A stretch of 64,000 bases of DNA from Tomitella gaofuii (GCF_014126825.1 NZ_CP059900.1:4106954-4170953), one strand, 5' to 3'. Shown: positions 24,501-32,689, counted from the first letter of the stretch. Notes: generated from the sequence alone by a model not told the origin. Numbers and translations are program-made.

Positions 24501-26165
24501 ATGAGCCACCGCGAGGTGCTGCTGGCCCTGTCCGGCCTGCTCATGGCGATGTTCGTCGCCATGCTCTCGTCCACGGTGGTGTCCACGGCACTGCCGCGCA
24601 TCGTCGCCGACCTGGGCGGCAGCGAGGCCGGCTACACCTGGGTGGTCACCGCGTCGCTGCTGACGATGACCGCGACAACGCCCATCTGGGGCAAGTTCGC
24701 CGACCTGTTCAGCAAGAAGGCCCTCACCCAGCTGGCGCTGCTCATCTACGTGGCGGGCTCCGTCATCGCCGGACTGGCGGACGGGATCGGCGTGCTCATC
24801 GTCGCCCGGCTCATCCAGGGCATCGGCATGGGCGGCCTGTCCGCGCTGGTGCAGATCGTCATCGCCAGCATGATCACGGCGCGCGACCGCGGCAAGTACT
24901 TCGGCTACCTCGGCGCGGTGTTCGCCGTGGCCACGGTGAGCGGCCCGCTGCTGGGCGGGCTGCTGGTGGACGCCACCGCGCTGGGCGACGCGCTCCCCGG
25001 CTACATGTCCGGCGCCGCCTGGCGCTGGTGCTTTTACGTGGGCGTGCCCTTCGCCGTCATCGCGTTCGCGGTGCTGCAGAAGACGCTGCACCTGCCCACG
25101 GTCAAGCGCGACGTGTCCATCGATTACGTGGGCGCCACCCTCATCACCGCGGGCGTGTCCGTGCTGCTCGTCTGGGTGTCGCTGGGCGGATCGCAGTTCG
25201 ACTGGGGCTCGGCGCTGAGCATCGGCATGCTCGTCGGCGGGCTCGCACTGCTGGCGCTGTTCGTGTGGGCGGAGACCCGCGTGCGCGAGCCGATCATCCC
25301 CCTGCACCTGTTCAAGGACCGCACCACCAGCCTCGCCGTGTTCGCGTCGGTGATGGTGGGCGTCGCCATGTTCGCCGGCACCGTCTTCCTGGTGCAGTAC
25401 TTCCAGCTCTCCCGCGGCATGAGCCCCACCAAGGCCGGCCTCATGACCCTGTTCCTGGTGTGCGGCGTGCTCGTGTCGTCGGTGGTGTCCGGGCGGATCA
25501 TCGCGGCCAAGGGCAAGTGGAAGCGCTTCCTGATCTTCGGTTCTGTCCTGCTGGTCGCGGGCGCGGTCCTGCTGAGCACCATCACGGCCACCACGCCGAT
25601 CATCGTCGTCGGCCTGTACATGTCGATCCTCGGCATCGGCGTCGGCTGCCTCAACCAGAACCTGGTGCTGGCCGTGCAGAACAACGCGGCGCAGAAGGAC
25701 ATCGGCTCGGCGAGCTCGCTGGCCGCGTTCATGCGCACGATGGGCGGCGCGATCGGCGTGTCCGCCCTGGGCACCGCGCTGGGGCACAAGGTGGCGGCCT
25801 CGATCTCCGGCGCCGCCCATTCCGACCCGGAGGTCGGCCGGGCGATGATGGATATGGACACCCACCAGATCCCCGACGTCACCACGCTCGGCGACGTGCT
25901 GCGCCCCGTCTACGAGCACGCCTACGGGTCGGGTGTGGCGCAGGTGTTCCTGTTCTCGGTGCCGTTCGCCGTCCTGGCATTCGTCGCGGTGCTGTTCATC
26001 AAGGAGGTGCCGCTGCGTGAGACCATCGAGCGCGACGACGAGCTGGCCGACCTGCAGCGGGCGGCCGCAGCACCGGATGACGGCGGCGATGCCGCGGCCC
26101 CGGAGAAGGACGACCGCACGGAGGCCGGCGCCGCACAGGACCCCTCCGGAGTGAAGGTCGGCTGA
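24501..26165 (+). CDS. MFS drug exporter, DHA2 (14-helix) family; N-terminus possibly frameshifted
   Basis: A 554-residue exporter with about 14 helices. DHA2 signatures: MLSSTVVSTALPRIVADLGG in helix 1, GKFADLFSKKAL in loop 2-3, RLIQGIGMGGL and GAVFAVATVSGPLLGGLLVD in helices 4-5. It probably extrudes lipophilic or cationic compounds. The ATG at 24501 has no ribosome site. ATG 24437 has a good one (GAGGA) and begins MTTAETARN, a usual N-terminus for this family, but in another frame; a one-base difference in the C-rich stretch 24475-24490 would join them. The gene forms an operon with marR six bases downstream. Confidence 0.85.
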   Translation: MSHREVLLALSGLLMAMFVAMLSSTVVSTALPRIVADLGGSEAGYTWVVTASLLTMTATTPIWGKFADLFSKKALTQLALLIYVAGSVIAGLADGIGVLIVARLIQGIGMGGLSALVQIVIASMITARDRGKYFGYLGAVFAVATVSGPLLGGLLVDATALGDALPGYMSGAAWRWCFYVGVPFAVIAFAVLQKTLHLPTVKRDVSIDYVGATLITAGVSVLLVWVSLGGSQFDWGSALSIGMLVGGLALLALFVWAETRVREPIIPLHLFKDRTTSLAVFASVMVGVAMFAGTVFLVQYFQLSRGMSPTKAGLMTLFLVCGVLVSSVVSGRIIAAKGKWKRFLIFGSVLLVAGAVLLSTITATTPIIVVGLYMSILGIGVGCLNQNLVLAVQNNAAQKDIGSASSLAAFMRTMGGAIGVSALGTALGHKVAASISGAAHSDPEVGRAMMDMDTHQIPDVTTLGDVLRPVYEHAYGSGVAQVFLFSVPFAVLAFVAVLFIKEVPLRETIERDDELADLQRAAAAPDDGGDAAAPEKDDRTEAGAAQDPSGVKVG

Positions 26166-26171
26166 GGCGCG

Positions 26172-26642
26172 ATGACGGCCACGGATGCGGTGATCACGCC
26201 CGCCGAGGCGCTCGAGTTCAGCGCGGTGCGCGGCATCGAGTACGAGCTGCGCACGCTGGTGCGGCGCATCCGCCTGAGCAAGGCGGAGGTGGCCCGCACG
26301 ATCCACGAGGAGATGCCGCCGTCCACCTACACGGTGTTCGTGGTGGTGTCGGATCGACAGCCCACGCGCGCGGGCGAGATCGCCGAGGTGCTCGACATGG
26401 ACAAGTCCGTGATCAGCCGGCACCTCGCCGCGCTCACAGAGCTGGGCCTGATCCGCCGCGACTGCGACCCGGACGACCGCCGCTCGCACACCGTCTCCCT
26501 GACGGATCTCGGCGTGGAGAAGGTGCGCGAGGCCGTCGCCATGCGGTGGGAGGACATCTCCGCGCGGCTCGACGGCTGGACCAGGGAAGATCTCGAGGCG
26601 TTCGTGGTCCAGTTGCGTCGGTTCAACGCGGCCATAGAGTGA
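26172..26642 (+). CDS. MarR-family regulator of the exporter operon
   Basis: A 156-residue MarR protein. The recognition helix lies in RAGEIAEVLDMDKSVISRHLAALTELGLI, followed by a wing with CDPDDRRSHTVSLTDLG. The gene starts six bases after the exporter stop, so the two are one transcript. The dyads at 24321-24368 upstream of the exporter are its likely operator, giving substrate-inducible efflux. Confidence 0.88.
   Translation: MTATDAVITPAEALEFSAVRGIEYELRTLVRRIRLSKAEVARTIHEEMPPSTYTVFVVVSDRQPTRAGEIAEVLDMDKSVISRHLAALTELGLIRRDCDPDDRRSHTVSLTDLGVEKVREAVAMRWEDISARLDGWTREDLEAFVVQLRRFNAAIE
26635..26640 (+). promoter_or_regulatory. -10 element of a leaderless promoter for the uORF/rhodanese unit
   Basis: TAGAGT overlaps the end of marR and is followed by six bases and ATG 26647. 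The transcript would begin at the A of this ATG. Confidence 0.5.
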
Positions 26643-26646
26643 GGGC

Positions 26647-26673
26647 ATGAGCGGCCAGAAGAGAACAGCATGA
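26647..26673 (+). CDS. leaderless 8-residue leader ORF (MSGQKRTA) coupled to the rhodanese gene
   Basis: ATG at 26647 lies exactly six bases after TAGAGT and opens an eight-codon frame whose TGA (26671-26673) overlaps the ATG of the rhodanese gene (ATGA at 26670). A ribosome starting on the leaderless mRNA would therefore terminate on the rhodanese start codon. There is no regulatory-codon run (no Cys), so plain translational coupling is the simplest role. It is too short for composition tests; the support is the exact spacing on both sides. Confidence 0.45.
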   Translation: MSGQKRTA

Positions 26674-27551
26674 CCGGCCCCGCATCGCCGCTCGTCGACG
26701 CACGTGAGCTCCGGGACCTGCTCGCGTCGCGCACGCCGCCCGTGCTGCTCGATGTGCGGTGGGGGCTGTCGACGGGCCCCGACCGCGGCGGGTTCGACGA
26801 TGGGCACATCCCCGGCGCCCGGTTCGTCGACCTGGACGCGGAACTCGCCGGCCCGCCCGGCCCCGGCGGGCGCCATCCGCTGCCGTCGGCCGCGGCGTTC
26901 GCGGAGGCGATGCGCGCGGCCGGCGTCGGCGCGGCGTCGACGGTCGTCGTCTACGACGCAGGCCCGGCCACGGCCGCCGCCCGCGCCTGGTGGCTGCTCC
27001 GGCACCACGGGCACGCGGACGTGCGAGTGCTCGACGGCGGCCTGGCGCGGTGGGTGGCGGAGGGGCTTCCCCTGGATACCTCGGACGGCGGAACCCATGA
27101 CGACGTCTCCCCCGCGCGCGGCGACTTCCGTTGCGGGCCCGCGCCGTCCGAAGGTCCGGGCTCGGTCCTCGACGCGGACGACGTGCTCGGGTGCGCCGCG
27201 CGCGGGGTGCTCATCGACGCGCGGGCCCCGGAGCGGTTCCGGGGCGACGCCGAACCCGTCGATCCGGTCGCCGGGCACATCCCCGGCGCGGTGAACCGGC
27301 CGACCACCGCCAACGTGCGCGACGACGGCACCTTCCTGCCGGCGGACGCATTGCGCCGGCAGTTCGACGCCAACATCGGCGGCATCGGTGGGAGGCCGGA
27401 CGAGGTGGCCGCCTATTGCGGCTCGGGCATCACCGCGGCGCACGAGGTGCTGGCACTGCGGATCGCCGGCATACCGGCGCGGCTGTACCCCGGATCGTGG
27501 TCGCACTGGATCACCGATCCGGCGCGGCCCGTCGCCACCGGGGACGGCTGA
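26670..27551 (+). CDS. rhodanese-type sulfurtransferase (SseA-like)
   Basis: A 293-residue tandem-rhodanese protein of the thiosulfate/3-mercaptopyruvate sulfurtransferase family. The N-terminal non-catalytic domain has LLDVRWGLSTGPDRGGFDDGHIPGA split across residues 25-50. The C-terminal catalytic domain has LIDARAPERFRGD, HIPGAVNRP, and the active-site loop AAYCGSGITAAHEV with the persulfide-forming Cys. It transfers sulfane sulfur to cyanide or thiol acceptors. Its start is coupled to the eight-codon leader ORF, and its own ribosome site is weak. Confidence 0.9.
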   Translation: MTGPASPLVDARELRDLLASRTPPVLLDVRWGLSTGPDRGGFDDGHIPGARFVDLDAELAGPPGPGGRHPLPSAAAFAEAMRAAGVGAASTVVVYDAGPATAAARAWWLLRHHGHADVRVLDGGLARWVAEGLPLDTSDGGTHDDVSPARGDFRCGPAPSEGPGSVLDADDVLGCAARGVLIDARAPERFRGDAEPVDPVAGHIPGAVNRPTTANVRDDGTFLPADALRRQFDANIGGIGGRPDEVAAYCGSGITAAHEVLALRIAGIPARLYPGSWSHWITDPARPVATGDG

Positions 27552-27685
27552 GCGACGGCCGGCATGGCGGGTCACGTCTGGCAGGCCCATCATGACTGCC
27601 AGGTCCGTCACGTCTGCGGCCGCCGACACCCCCGGTAGGTATCGTGGCGGGCGACGTGGAATCCGGTTCGGGAGGGAGTGGGCGG

Positions 27686-28168
27686 GTGAGGCAGGGCCGA
27701 TCGGCGGTGCGCGGCCGCACGGTGCAGGTGCGCCGCGGAATGCTCGCCCTCGTCGCCGCCGCGCTCATCGTGCTCGCCGGCCCCGCGGGCATCGCCGCCG
27801 CCCAGTGCCTCGCCGGCACTGCCGCCCCCGCCGGTCACGGCGGCCACGCGGCGACCACAGACGTCGTCGTCGACGGTCACGGCGGCCCGGCGCACGCCGA
27901 ACACGGGCGAACCATGGCCGGCCATGGCGATACCGCCCTGCACGACGGGTGCCTCCCGGCGCTCGACTGCTGCGATCTGCACTGCCTCGCCCCCGGTTCG
28001 CCGGTGCCGGCGGCGATGCCCCTCACCACCCCCGCCCCCGCGGCGCCGCTCACCCCCGTCGTGCAGCTGCGCGCTCCGCCGGGGGCGGCCGGCGACGACT
28101 CCCCCGTCCTCCCGGTGCCGCCGTGGACGCATCCCACCCTGGAACAGCTGACGGTCCTGCGCGTGTGA
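27686..28168 (+). CDS. exported Cys/His-rich protein upstream of DUF305 gene
   Basis: A 160-residue protein with a basic N-terminus and a hydrophobic signal or anchor (GMLALVAAALIVLAGPAGIAAA), then a His-rich stretch (GHGGHAATT, HAEHGRTMAGHGD) and a cysteine cluster (DGCLPALDCCDLHC) suggestive of metal binding, then a Pro-rich tail. No family name is known to me. GTG 27686 is chosen for the GGGAGGGAG ribosome site; GTG 27644 or 27656 are alternatives. It lies 104 bp before the DUF305 lipoprotein, suggesting a joint periplasmic metal (copper?) function. Confidence 0.65.
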   Translation: MRQGRSAVRGRTVQVRRGMLALVAAALIVLAGPAGIAAAQCLAGTAAPAGHGGHAATTDVVVDGHGGPAHAEHGRTMAGHGDTALHDGCLPALDCCDLHCLAPGSPVPAAMPLTTPAPAAPLTPVVQLRAPPGAAGDDSPVLPVPPWTHPTLEQLTVLRV

Positions 28169-28272
28169 TGAGCGGACACCGCCCGGGCACGCCCGGCACG
28201 GACCCTGTCACACACTTCCCCGCAGAGCGCCGTCCACGGCGCCGCGACCGCACCCGATCCAGGAGGATCCCC

Positions 28273-29028
28273 ATGCGTACCACGACCTTCCGCCGTTCCC
28301 TGCACTCCAAGCCGGCCCTCGCCGTCTCCGCCGTCGCCGTATCCGCGCTGATCCTCGCCGGCTGCAGCTCCGGCGACTCCGGTTCCGACGCCGCCGCCAC
28401 GCCCACCGCGAGTGCAAGCGCCGACGCCGAGGGCGACAACAGCGCTGACGGCGGCGATGCCGCACAGGCGCAGTTCAACGAGGCCGACGTGGCCTTCCTC
28501 AACGGCATGTACCCGCACCACGCCCAGGCCATCGAGATGACCGACATGGTGGAGGGCCGCACCGACAATCCCGAGCTCATCGCGCTCGCCCAGCAGATCG
28601 ACACCGCCCAGGGCCCCGAGATGGAGCAGATGACGACGCTGCTCGCGCAGTGGGGCCAGCCCGCCCCCAGCGCGGACGGCGGCGAGGACACAGGCTCCGG
28701 CGACGACATGGGCTCCGGGCATGACATGGGCGACATGAACGGCGGCGACGGGGCGGACGACGCTGCCGACGGCGCCCAGGGCGGCCACGAGATGACCGGC
28801 ATGATGACGGACGAGCAGATGGACCAGCTCATGGCCGCCTCCGGCCCGGAGTTCGACCGCATGTGGCTGGAGATGATGATCCAGCACCACGAGGGCGCCG
28901 TCGAAATGTCGCAGGAAGTGCTCGGCTCCGGGACCAACCCGCAGGTGCAGACGATGGCGCAGGCGATCATCGACGGCCAGGAGGCCGAGATCGGGCGGAT
29001 GCAGGACATGCTGCAGAGCGGCTCCTGA
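28273..29028 (+). CDS. DUF305 lipoprotein
   Basis: A 251-residue lipoprotein: signal peptide ending in the lipobox LILAGCSS, an acidic Ser/Ala linker, and two ferritin-like DUF305 helical repeats marked by FLNGMYPHHAQAIEMTDM and MWLEMMIQHHEGAVEMSQEV. The paired HH and Met residues are the conserved possible metal ligands. A Met/His/Asp/Gly-rich insertion (DDMGSGHDMGDMNGG) separates them, also a likely metal binder. The family is often found with copper and oxidative genes. ATG 28273 has AGGAGG. A strong hairpin follows the stop. Confidence 0.9.
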   Translation: MRTTTFRRSLHSKPALAVSAVAVSALILAGCSSGDSGSDAAATPTASASADAEGDNSADGGDAAQAQFNEADVAFLNGMYPHHAQAIEMTDMVEGRTDNPELIALAQQIDTAQGPEMEQMTTLLAQWGQPAPSADGGEDTGSGDDMGSGHDMGDMNGGDGADDAADGAQGGHEMTGMMTDEQMDQLMAASGPEFDRMWLEMMIQHHEGAVEMSQEVLGSGTNPQVQTMAQAIIDGQEAEIGRMQDMLQSGS

Positions 29029-29034
29029 CGCCGT

Positions 29035-29073
29035 GCGCCGTGGCCTCCCCCGCCGCCGGGGAGGCCACGGCGC
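29035..29073. terminator. perfect 16-bp hairpin between convergent genes
   Basis: GCGCCGTGGCCTCCCC (29035-29050), seven-base loop, exact complement at 29058-29073. It can act as a bidirectional terminator for the DUF305 and DUF4185 genes. Confidence 0.75.
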
Positions 29074-30113
29074 TATGCCGCGACCGTCGTCCGAAACTGC
29101 AGCACGTGATACGGCGCGCCTTCCGCCGTGTTCCACTGCGAGACCAGCAGATGCAAGTCGTCGAGAGCCGAGTCCGGATGGATGAAGCCCCCGTAGATCT
29201 GCGCGAAGGTGCCGTCGCCGGCGCCCCACTCACCGCCCGCCACCTGCACCACCGGCTCCGACCACGGGCCCGTCGGATCCGGGGCGGTGCGCGTGGTGAT
29301 CGCGTACGCGGCCGGGTCGAACCCCGCCAGCACCCAGGTGCCCTCGATACGGCGCAGGCTCAGCTCGCCGACGGGCCCGGGCAGCACGGGGACCACAGGC
29401 GCGGAGCGCACCGACATCCATACGCCGCTGGGCATCTCGTCGCGCTCCGGCACCCACGCCTCGTACGCCCAGGGTTCTGCGATCCGGTGCTCGGGCACGC
29501 GACGCAGGATCACCCCGCCCGGGTTGGCGCGGTCGAACGCCGACGACATGACGTACACGTACCCGTCGGCGCGGTCCATCGTCCACATCTGGTCCAGGGC
29601 GCCGCCCGTGTTGTCCCAGCGCGCGTCGGTGCGCTGCCAGGTCACGCCCAGGTCGTCGGAGCGCGCCAGGTAGGTGAAGTTGGTGGGCGCGGCGGCGGAG
29701 TTCCACGAGTGCACACTCACCACGGACAGGTACACGCGCCGGTCGACGGTGATCGCGTCGCAGGGGATCACCGTGAACTCGCTGCCCGGGGTCTCCGGGT
29801 CGGGCCGCTGCGACGGATCGTGCGCGTTGGGCAGGATCTCCCGCGCGTAGCGCCCGCCGCATGCGCCGTCGAAGACGATCCCCTCGTCGAGCGCCGCCCT
29901 GTCGAGCCCACCCGAACGCAGCATCACCGGGCTGCGCCAACCGGGCCCGCCCGCGGCCGACGACTCGAAGGTGTCGCCGAAGAAGTACGCGACCGCACCG
30001 GAGGGCAGCCGCGCCGGGATGCCCAGGTCGGTGCCGGCCACGCCCCACCGGTCGGTGCGCAGGCGACCGGTCAGTGTGGCCACATACCGCGCGCGGCCGG
30101 GCGGTGGCGTCAT
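29073..30113 (-). CDS. DUF4185 domain protein (beta-propeller, glycosidase-like fold)
   Basis: A 346-residue protein of the DUF4185 family, a predicted five-bladed beta-propeller related to glycoside hydrolases. Characteristic segments: GTDLGIPARLPSGAVAYFFG near the start, SEFTVIPCDAITVDRRVYL, DDLGVTWQRTD, and YGGFIHPDS near the end. There is no signal peptide, although many relatives are exported. The biological role is unknown. ATG has GGGAGGTG. It diverges from the ABC exporter operon; palindromic repeat copy C is in the gap. Confidence 0.82.
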   Translation of the reverse strand: MTPPPGRARYVATLTGRLRTDRWGVAGTDLGIPARLPSGAVAYFFGDTFESSAAGGPGWRSPVMLRSGGLDRAALDEGIVFDGACGGRYAREILPNAHDPSQRPDPETPGSEFTVIPCDAITVDRRVYLSVVSVHSWNSAAAPTNFTYLARSDDLGVTWQRTDARWDNTGGALDQMWTMDRADGYVYVMSSAFDRANPGGVILRRVPEHRIAEPWAYEAWVPERDEMPSGVWMSVRSAPVVPVLPGPVGELSLRRIEGTWVLAGFDPAAYAITTRTAPDPTGPWSEPVVQVAGGEWGAGDGTFAQIYGGFIHPDSALDDLHLLVSQWNTAEGAPYHVLQFRTTVAA

Positions 30114-30244
30114 CGCGCATCACCTCCCGGCGCCGCCGACGGGTGCCGACGTCCTGTTCCGCCCCCGAGGCTACTGGCCGCCGGCCTCCGGAGCCGGTAT
30201 CCGCGGTGTGGGCGCGCCGCTGATCGCCTGAGCCCGTCTGAGCC

Positions 30245-30308
30245 CGCCGACCAAGCTTTTTCCGCACGTTCGGCGGCGCAGACGTGCACTGGATGCTTGC
30301 TCGGCGGG
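30245..30308. repeat. palindromic intergenic repeat, copy C
   Basis: CGCCGACCAAGC on the left, CGCACGTT then ACGTGC around the centre, GCTTGCTCGGCGGGG on the right. By the central motif it is in reverse orientation (minus strand CCGAACGTGC). It is in a divergent gap, so it is not simply a terminator. With copy D it brackets the ABC/ABC/TetR operon. Confidence 0.65.
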
Positions 30309-30327
30309 GTGCGCGGCGCCGCACCCC

Positions 30328-30356
30328 TTGACGCGGCCACCGCGCGAGCGCATAAT
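30328..30356 (+). promoter_or_regulatory. promoter TTGACG-N17-CATAAT of the ABC operon
   Basis: -35 TTGACG (30328-30333), exact 17-bp spacer, -10 CATAAT (30351-30356), then seven bases to ATG 30364. The transcript is leaderless or nearly so. Confidence 0.7.
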
Positions 30357-30378
30357 TCATCACATGATGAGTTCATCA
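30357..30378. promoter_or_regulatory. TCATCA/TGATGA operator overlapping the start codon
   Basis: TCATCA-CA-TGATGA-GT-TCATCA: a perfect six-base-arm dyad followed by a third half-site, each eight bases apart. It covers the transcription start and the ATG of the ABC ATPase gene. Likely bound by the TetR encoded third in the operon. Confidence 0.65.
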
Positions 30379-31152
30379 CTCGGTGAATTACAGGACCCCG
30401 CGATCGACGTCCGCGGGCTCACGGTGCGCCGCGGCGGCAATCCGGTGCTGCACGGCGTCTCGCTCGCGGTCCGCGCGGGGACGATCACCGGACTGCTCGG
30501 CCCGTCCGGGTGCGGCAAGACCACCCTGCTGCGCAGCATCGTCGGGACGCAGATCGTGCAGTCGGGGACGGTGTCCGTGCTGGGCAGCCCCGCCGGGACG
30601 CGCCGGCTGCGCTCGCGCGTCGGCTACGTCACCCAGGCCCCGAGCATCTACGGCGACCTCACCGTGCGCCGCAACGTCGCCTACTTCGCCGCCCTCGCCG
30701 GGGCAGCACGCTCGGCGGCGGGGGAGGCCCTCGACGCGGTCGGCATGGGCGCGTACGCGAACCAACGCGCCGACGCACTGTCCGGCGGCCAGCGCACCCG
30801 CGTCTCGCTGGCCTGCGCACTGGTGGCCGACCCGGACGTACTCATCCTCGACGAGCCCACCGTCGGCCTGGACCCGGTGCTGCGCGCCGAGCTGTGGGAG
30901 CGGTTCCACCGCCTCGCCGACGACGGCCGCACCCTCGTCGTCTCCAGCCACGTGATGGACGAGGCGGACCACTGCGATGAGCTCATCCTCCTGCGCGACG
31001 GGCGCTTGCTCGCGCAGCTCACGCCGGCCGCGTTACGCGGCACCACTGGCGAAGACCGGCTCGAGGACGCGTTCCTGGCTCTCGTGCGGAGCGGACCAGG
31101 CGGACGGCACACCGCCGAGGGCACAGCAGAAGAGCAGGAGGCGGCGCGATGA
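30364..31152 (+). CDS. ABC transporter ATP-binding protein (DrrA/CcmA-like exporter)
   Basis: ATPase of an export-type ABC transporter, 262 residues from ATG 30364 (ATG 30367 also possible). Walker A GPSGCGKTT, Q-loop VTQAPS, signature LSGGQRTRVS, Walker B VLILDEPT, H-loop SSHVMDEADH. Works with the overlapping permease to export a lipophilic compound or drug. Start codon sits inside the repeated TCATCA operator. First gene of a three-gene operon with ATGA and GTGA overlaps. Confidence 0.92.
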   Translation: MMSSSLGELQDPAIDVRGLTVRRGGNPVLHGVSLAVRAGTITGLLGPSGCGKTTLLRSIVGTQIVQSGTVSVLGSPAGTRRLRSRVGYVTQAPSIYGDLTVRRNVAYFAALAGAARSAAGEALDAVGMGAYANQRADALSGGQRTRVSLACALVADPDVLILDEPTVGLDPVLRAELWERFHRLADDGRTLVVSSHVMDEADHCDELILLRDGRLLAQLTPAALRGTTGEDRLEDAFLALVRSGPGGRHTAEGTAEEQEAAR

Positions 31153-31904
31153 GTGCACGCGCATACGGGGCGACGAGCCTGCGGGTGCTGGGGCAGCTCG
31201 GGGCGGACAGGCGCACCGTCGCCATGATCGTCGCCGTCCCGTCGCTACTGCTGGTGCTGCTGTACTTCGTCTATCAGAACCAGCCCGGCCCGCCGGGGAT
31301 GCCGTCGGTGTTCGACAGGGTCGGCGTGAGCATGCTCGGCATCCTGCCGTTCGTCGCGATGTTCCTGGTCACCGCCATCGCCATGCAGCGCGAGCGCACC
31401 TCCGGCACCCTCGAGCGCCTCATGACCACGCCGCTGACCAAGCTCGACCTGCTCGGCGGCTACGGCACCGCGTTCTCGCTGGCCGCGGTGGCGCAGGCCG
31501 TGATCGCCTGCGTGATCTGCTTCTGGCTGCTGGGCCTCGACGTGGCGGGCGGCGCGGCGCTGGTGGTGCTCATCGCCGTGGTGGTCGCCGTCCTCGGCGT
31601 GGCGCTGGGCCTGCTGTGCAGCGCGTTCGCCCGCACCGAGTTCCAGGCGGTGCAGTTCATGCCGCTCATCGTCGGGCCGCAGCTGTTCCTGTGCGGGTTG
31701 CTGGCGCCGCGCGAATCCTTGCCCGGCTGGCTGGAGGCGATCAGCAACGTGCTGCCGCTGAGCTACGCGGTGAGTGCGATGAAGCAGGTGGCGGCGCATC
31801 CGTCACCGACCGGCGCGATGTGGCGGGACCTCGCGGTGGTCGCCGGGTTCGCCGTGGTGTCGCTGTGTCTGGCGGCCGCGACGATGCGGCGGCGAACCGC
31901 GTGA
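31149..31904 (+). CDS. ABC-2 type permease
   Basis: A 251-residue membrane subunit with six predicted helices, typical ABC-2 permease: IVAVPSLLLVLLYFVYQ, an exporter-type coupling region AMQRERTSGTLERLMTTPLTK, and FMPLIVGPQLFLCGLLAPRESLPGWL. Its ATG overlaps the ATPase stop (ATGA), and its stop overlaps the tetR start (GTGA), so the three products are coupled. Substrate unknown; the local TetR suggests substrate-induced expression. Confidence 0.9.
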   Translation: MSARAYGATSLRVLGQLGADRRTVAMIVAVPSLLLVLLYFVYQNQPGPPGMPSVFDRVGVSMLGILPFVAMFLVTAIAMQRERTSGTLERLMTTPLTKLDLLGGYGTAFSLAAVAQAVIACVICFWLLGLDVAGGAALVVLIAVVVAVLGVALGLLCSAFARTEFQAVQFMPLIVGPQLFLCGLLAPRESLPGWLEAISNVLPLSYAVSAMKQVAAHPSPTGAMWRDLAVVAGFAVVSLCLAAATMRRRTA

Positions 31905-32506
31905 GCGGCGGGCCGCAGTCTCGCGGCGGGCGGCGGCCGGGCAAGTCCGGCACCCGCGAGCAGATCCTCGCCGCGGCGCGGGCGCGGTTCGCGGAGTCCG
32001 GCTTCGACAGGGTGAGCGTCCGCGCCATCGCCGCCGACGCCGCCGTCGACCCGGCCCTGGTCCACCACTACTTCGGCACCAAACGGAACCTCTTCGCCGC
32101 CGCGCTGGCCCTGCCCGTAGACCCGGAGACGGTGCTCGCGCAGGTCCGCGCAGTGCCCGTCGACCAGATAGCCCGCGCCGTCCTGCGCGCGGTGGTCGGG
32201 CTGTGGGACTCGCCGCAGGGGGCTGCGGTGGTCGGTGCGTTCCGCACCATCCTCGGTGGCGGCGATCCGCAGCTCATCCGCTCGTTCATTCTCGAAGTGG
32301 CGCTCAAGGAGGTGCGCGGGCGCGTCGATGCGCCGCCCGGGTCCGCCGATGTGCGCGTGAGCCTCGCGGCGTCGCACATGATCGGGATCCTCGTGGCCCG
32401 CCGGATCCTCGAGATCGAGCCGCTCGCCTCGATGTCCCTCGACGAGCTGGTGGAACGGTGCGCGCCGCAGATCCAGCACTACCTCACCGGGCCGTTCGAG
32501 GCGTGA
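31901..32506 (+). CDS. TetR-family regulator of the ABC operon
   Basis: A 201-residue TetR protein: HTH at AARARFAESGFDRVSVRAIAADAAVDPALVHHYFGTKRNLF (residues 25-65) and a helical effector domain of the TetR_C_7-like sort. The GTG overlaps the permease stop. As the third gene of the operon it probably represses from the TCATCA/TGATGA sites at 30357-30378. Confidence 0.9.
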   Translation: MSGGPQSRGGRRPGKSGTREQILAAARARFAESGFDRVSVRAIAADAAVDPALVHHYFGTKRNLFAAALALPVDPETVLAQVRAVPVDQIARAVLRAVVGLWDSPQGAAVVGAFRTILGGGDPQLIRSFILEVALKEVRGRVDAPPGSADVRVSLAASHMIGILVARRILEIEPLASMSLDELVERCAPQIQHYLTGPFEA

Positions 32507-32529
32507 GGGGCGGGGCAGGTCCTCAGCCG

Positions 32530-32591
32530 GCTGATCAAGCGATCCGTGCACGTTTCGGCCACTCGAACGTGCACAGATCGCTTGATCGTCG
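32530..32591. repeat. palindromic intergenic repeat, copy D
   Basis: Arms 32533-32554 and 32566-32587 pair over 22 bp with one mismatch (GATCAAGCGATC and GTGCACGTT segments). The minus strand reads CCGAAACGTGC at the loop, so orientation is reverse, as in copy C. Could also serve as terminator of the ABC operon. Confidence 0.8.
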
Positions 32592-32689
32592 ACGTCGGAG
32601 TGCCGCGAATCCCACCGACCCGCCGTGGGTGTCGGCCCCGTGCGGCAGGATGTATACCACGGTGCAGGAGCAAGGGGAGGCGGTTGCTG

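Noticed and set aside
22611-27629. A minus-strand frame open for more than 1,600 codons, antisense to transporters and regulators
   Set aside because: High G+C at third positions of the real plus-strand genes leaves the opposite frame free of stops. The translated product is low-complexity (Arg/His/Gly-rich) and matches no family, while the plus strand encodes clear proteins with ribosome sites.
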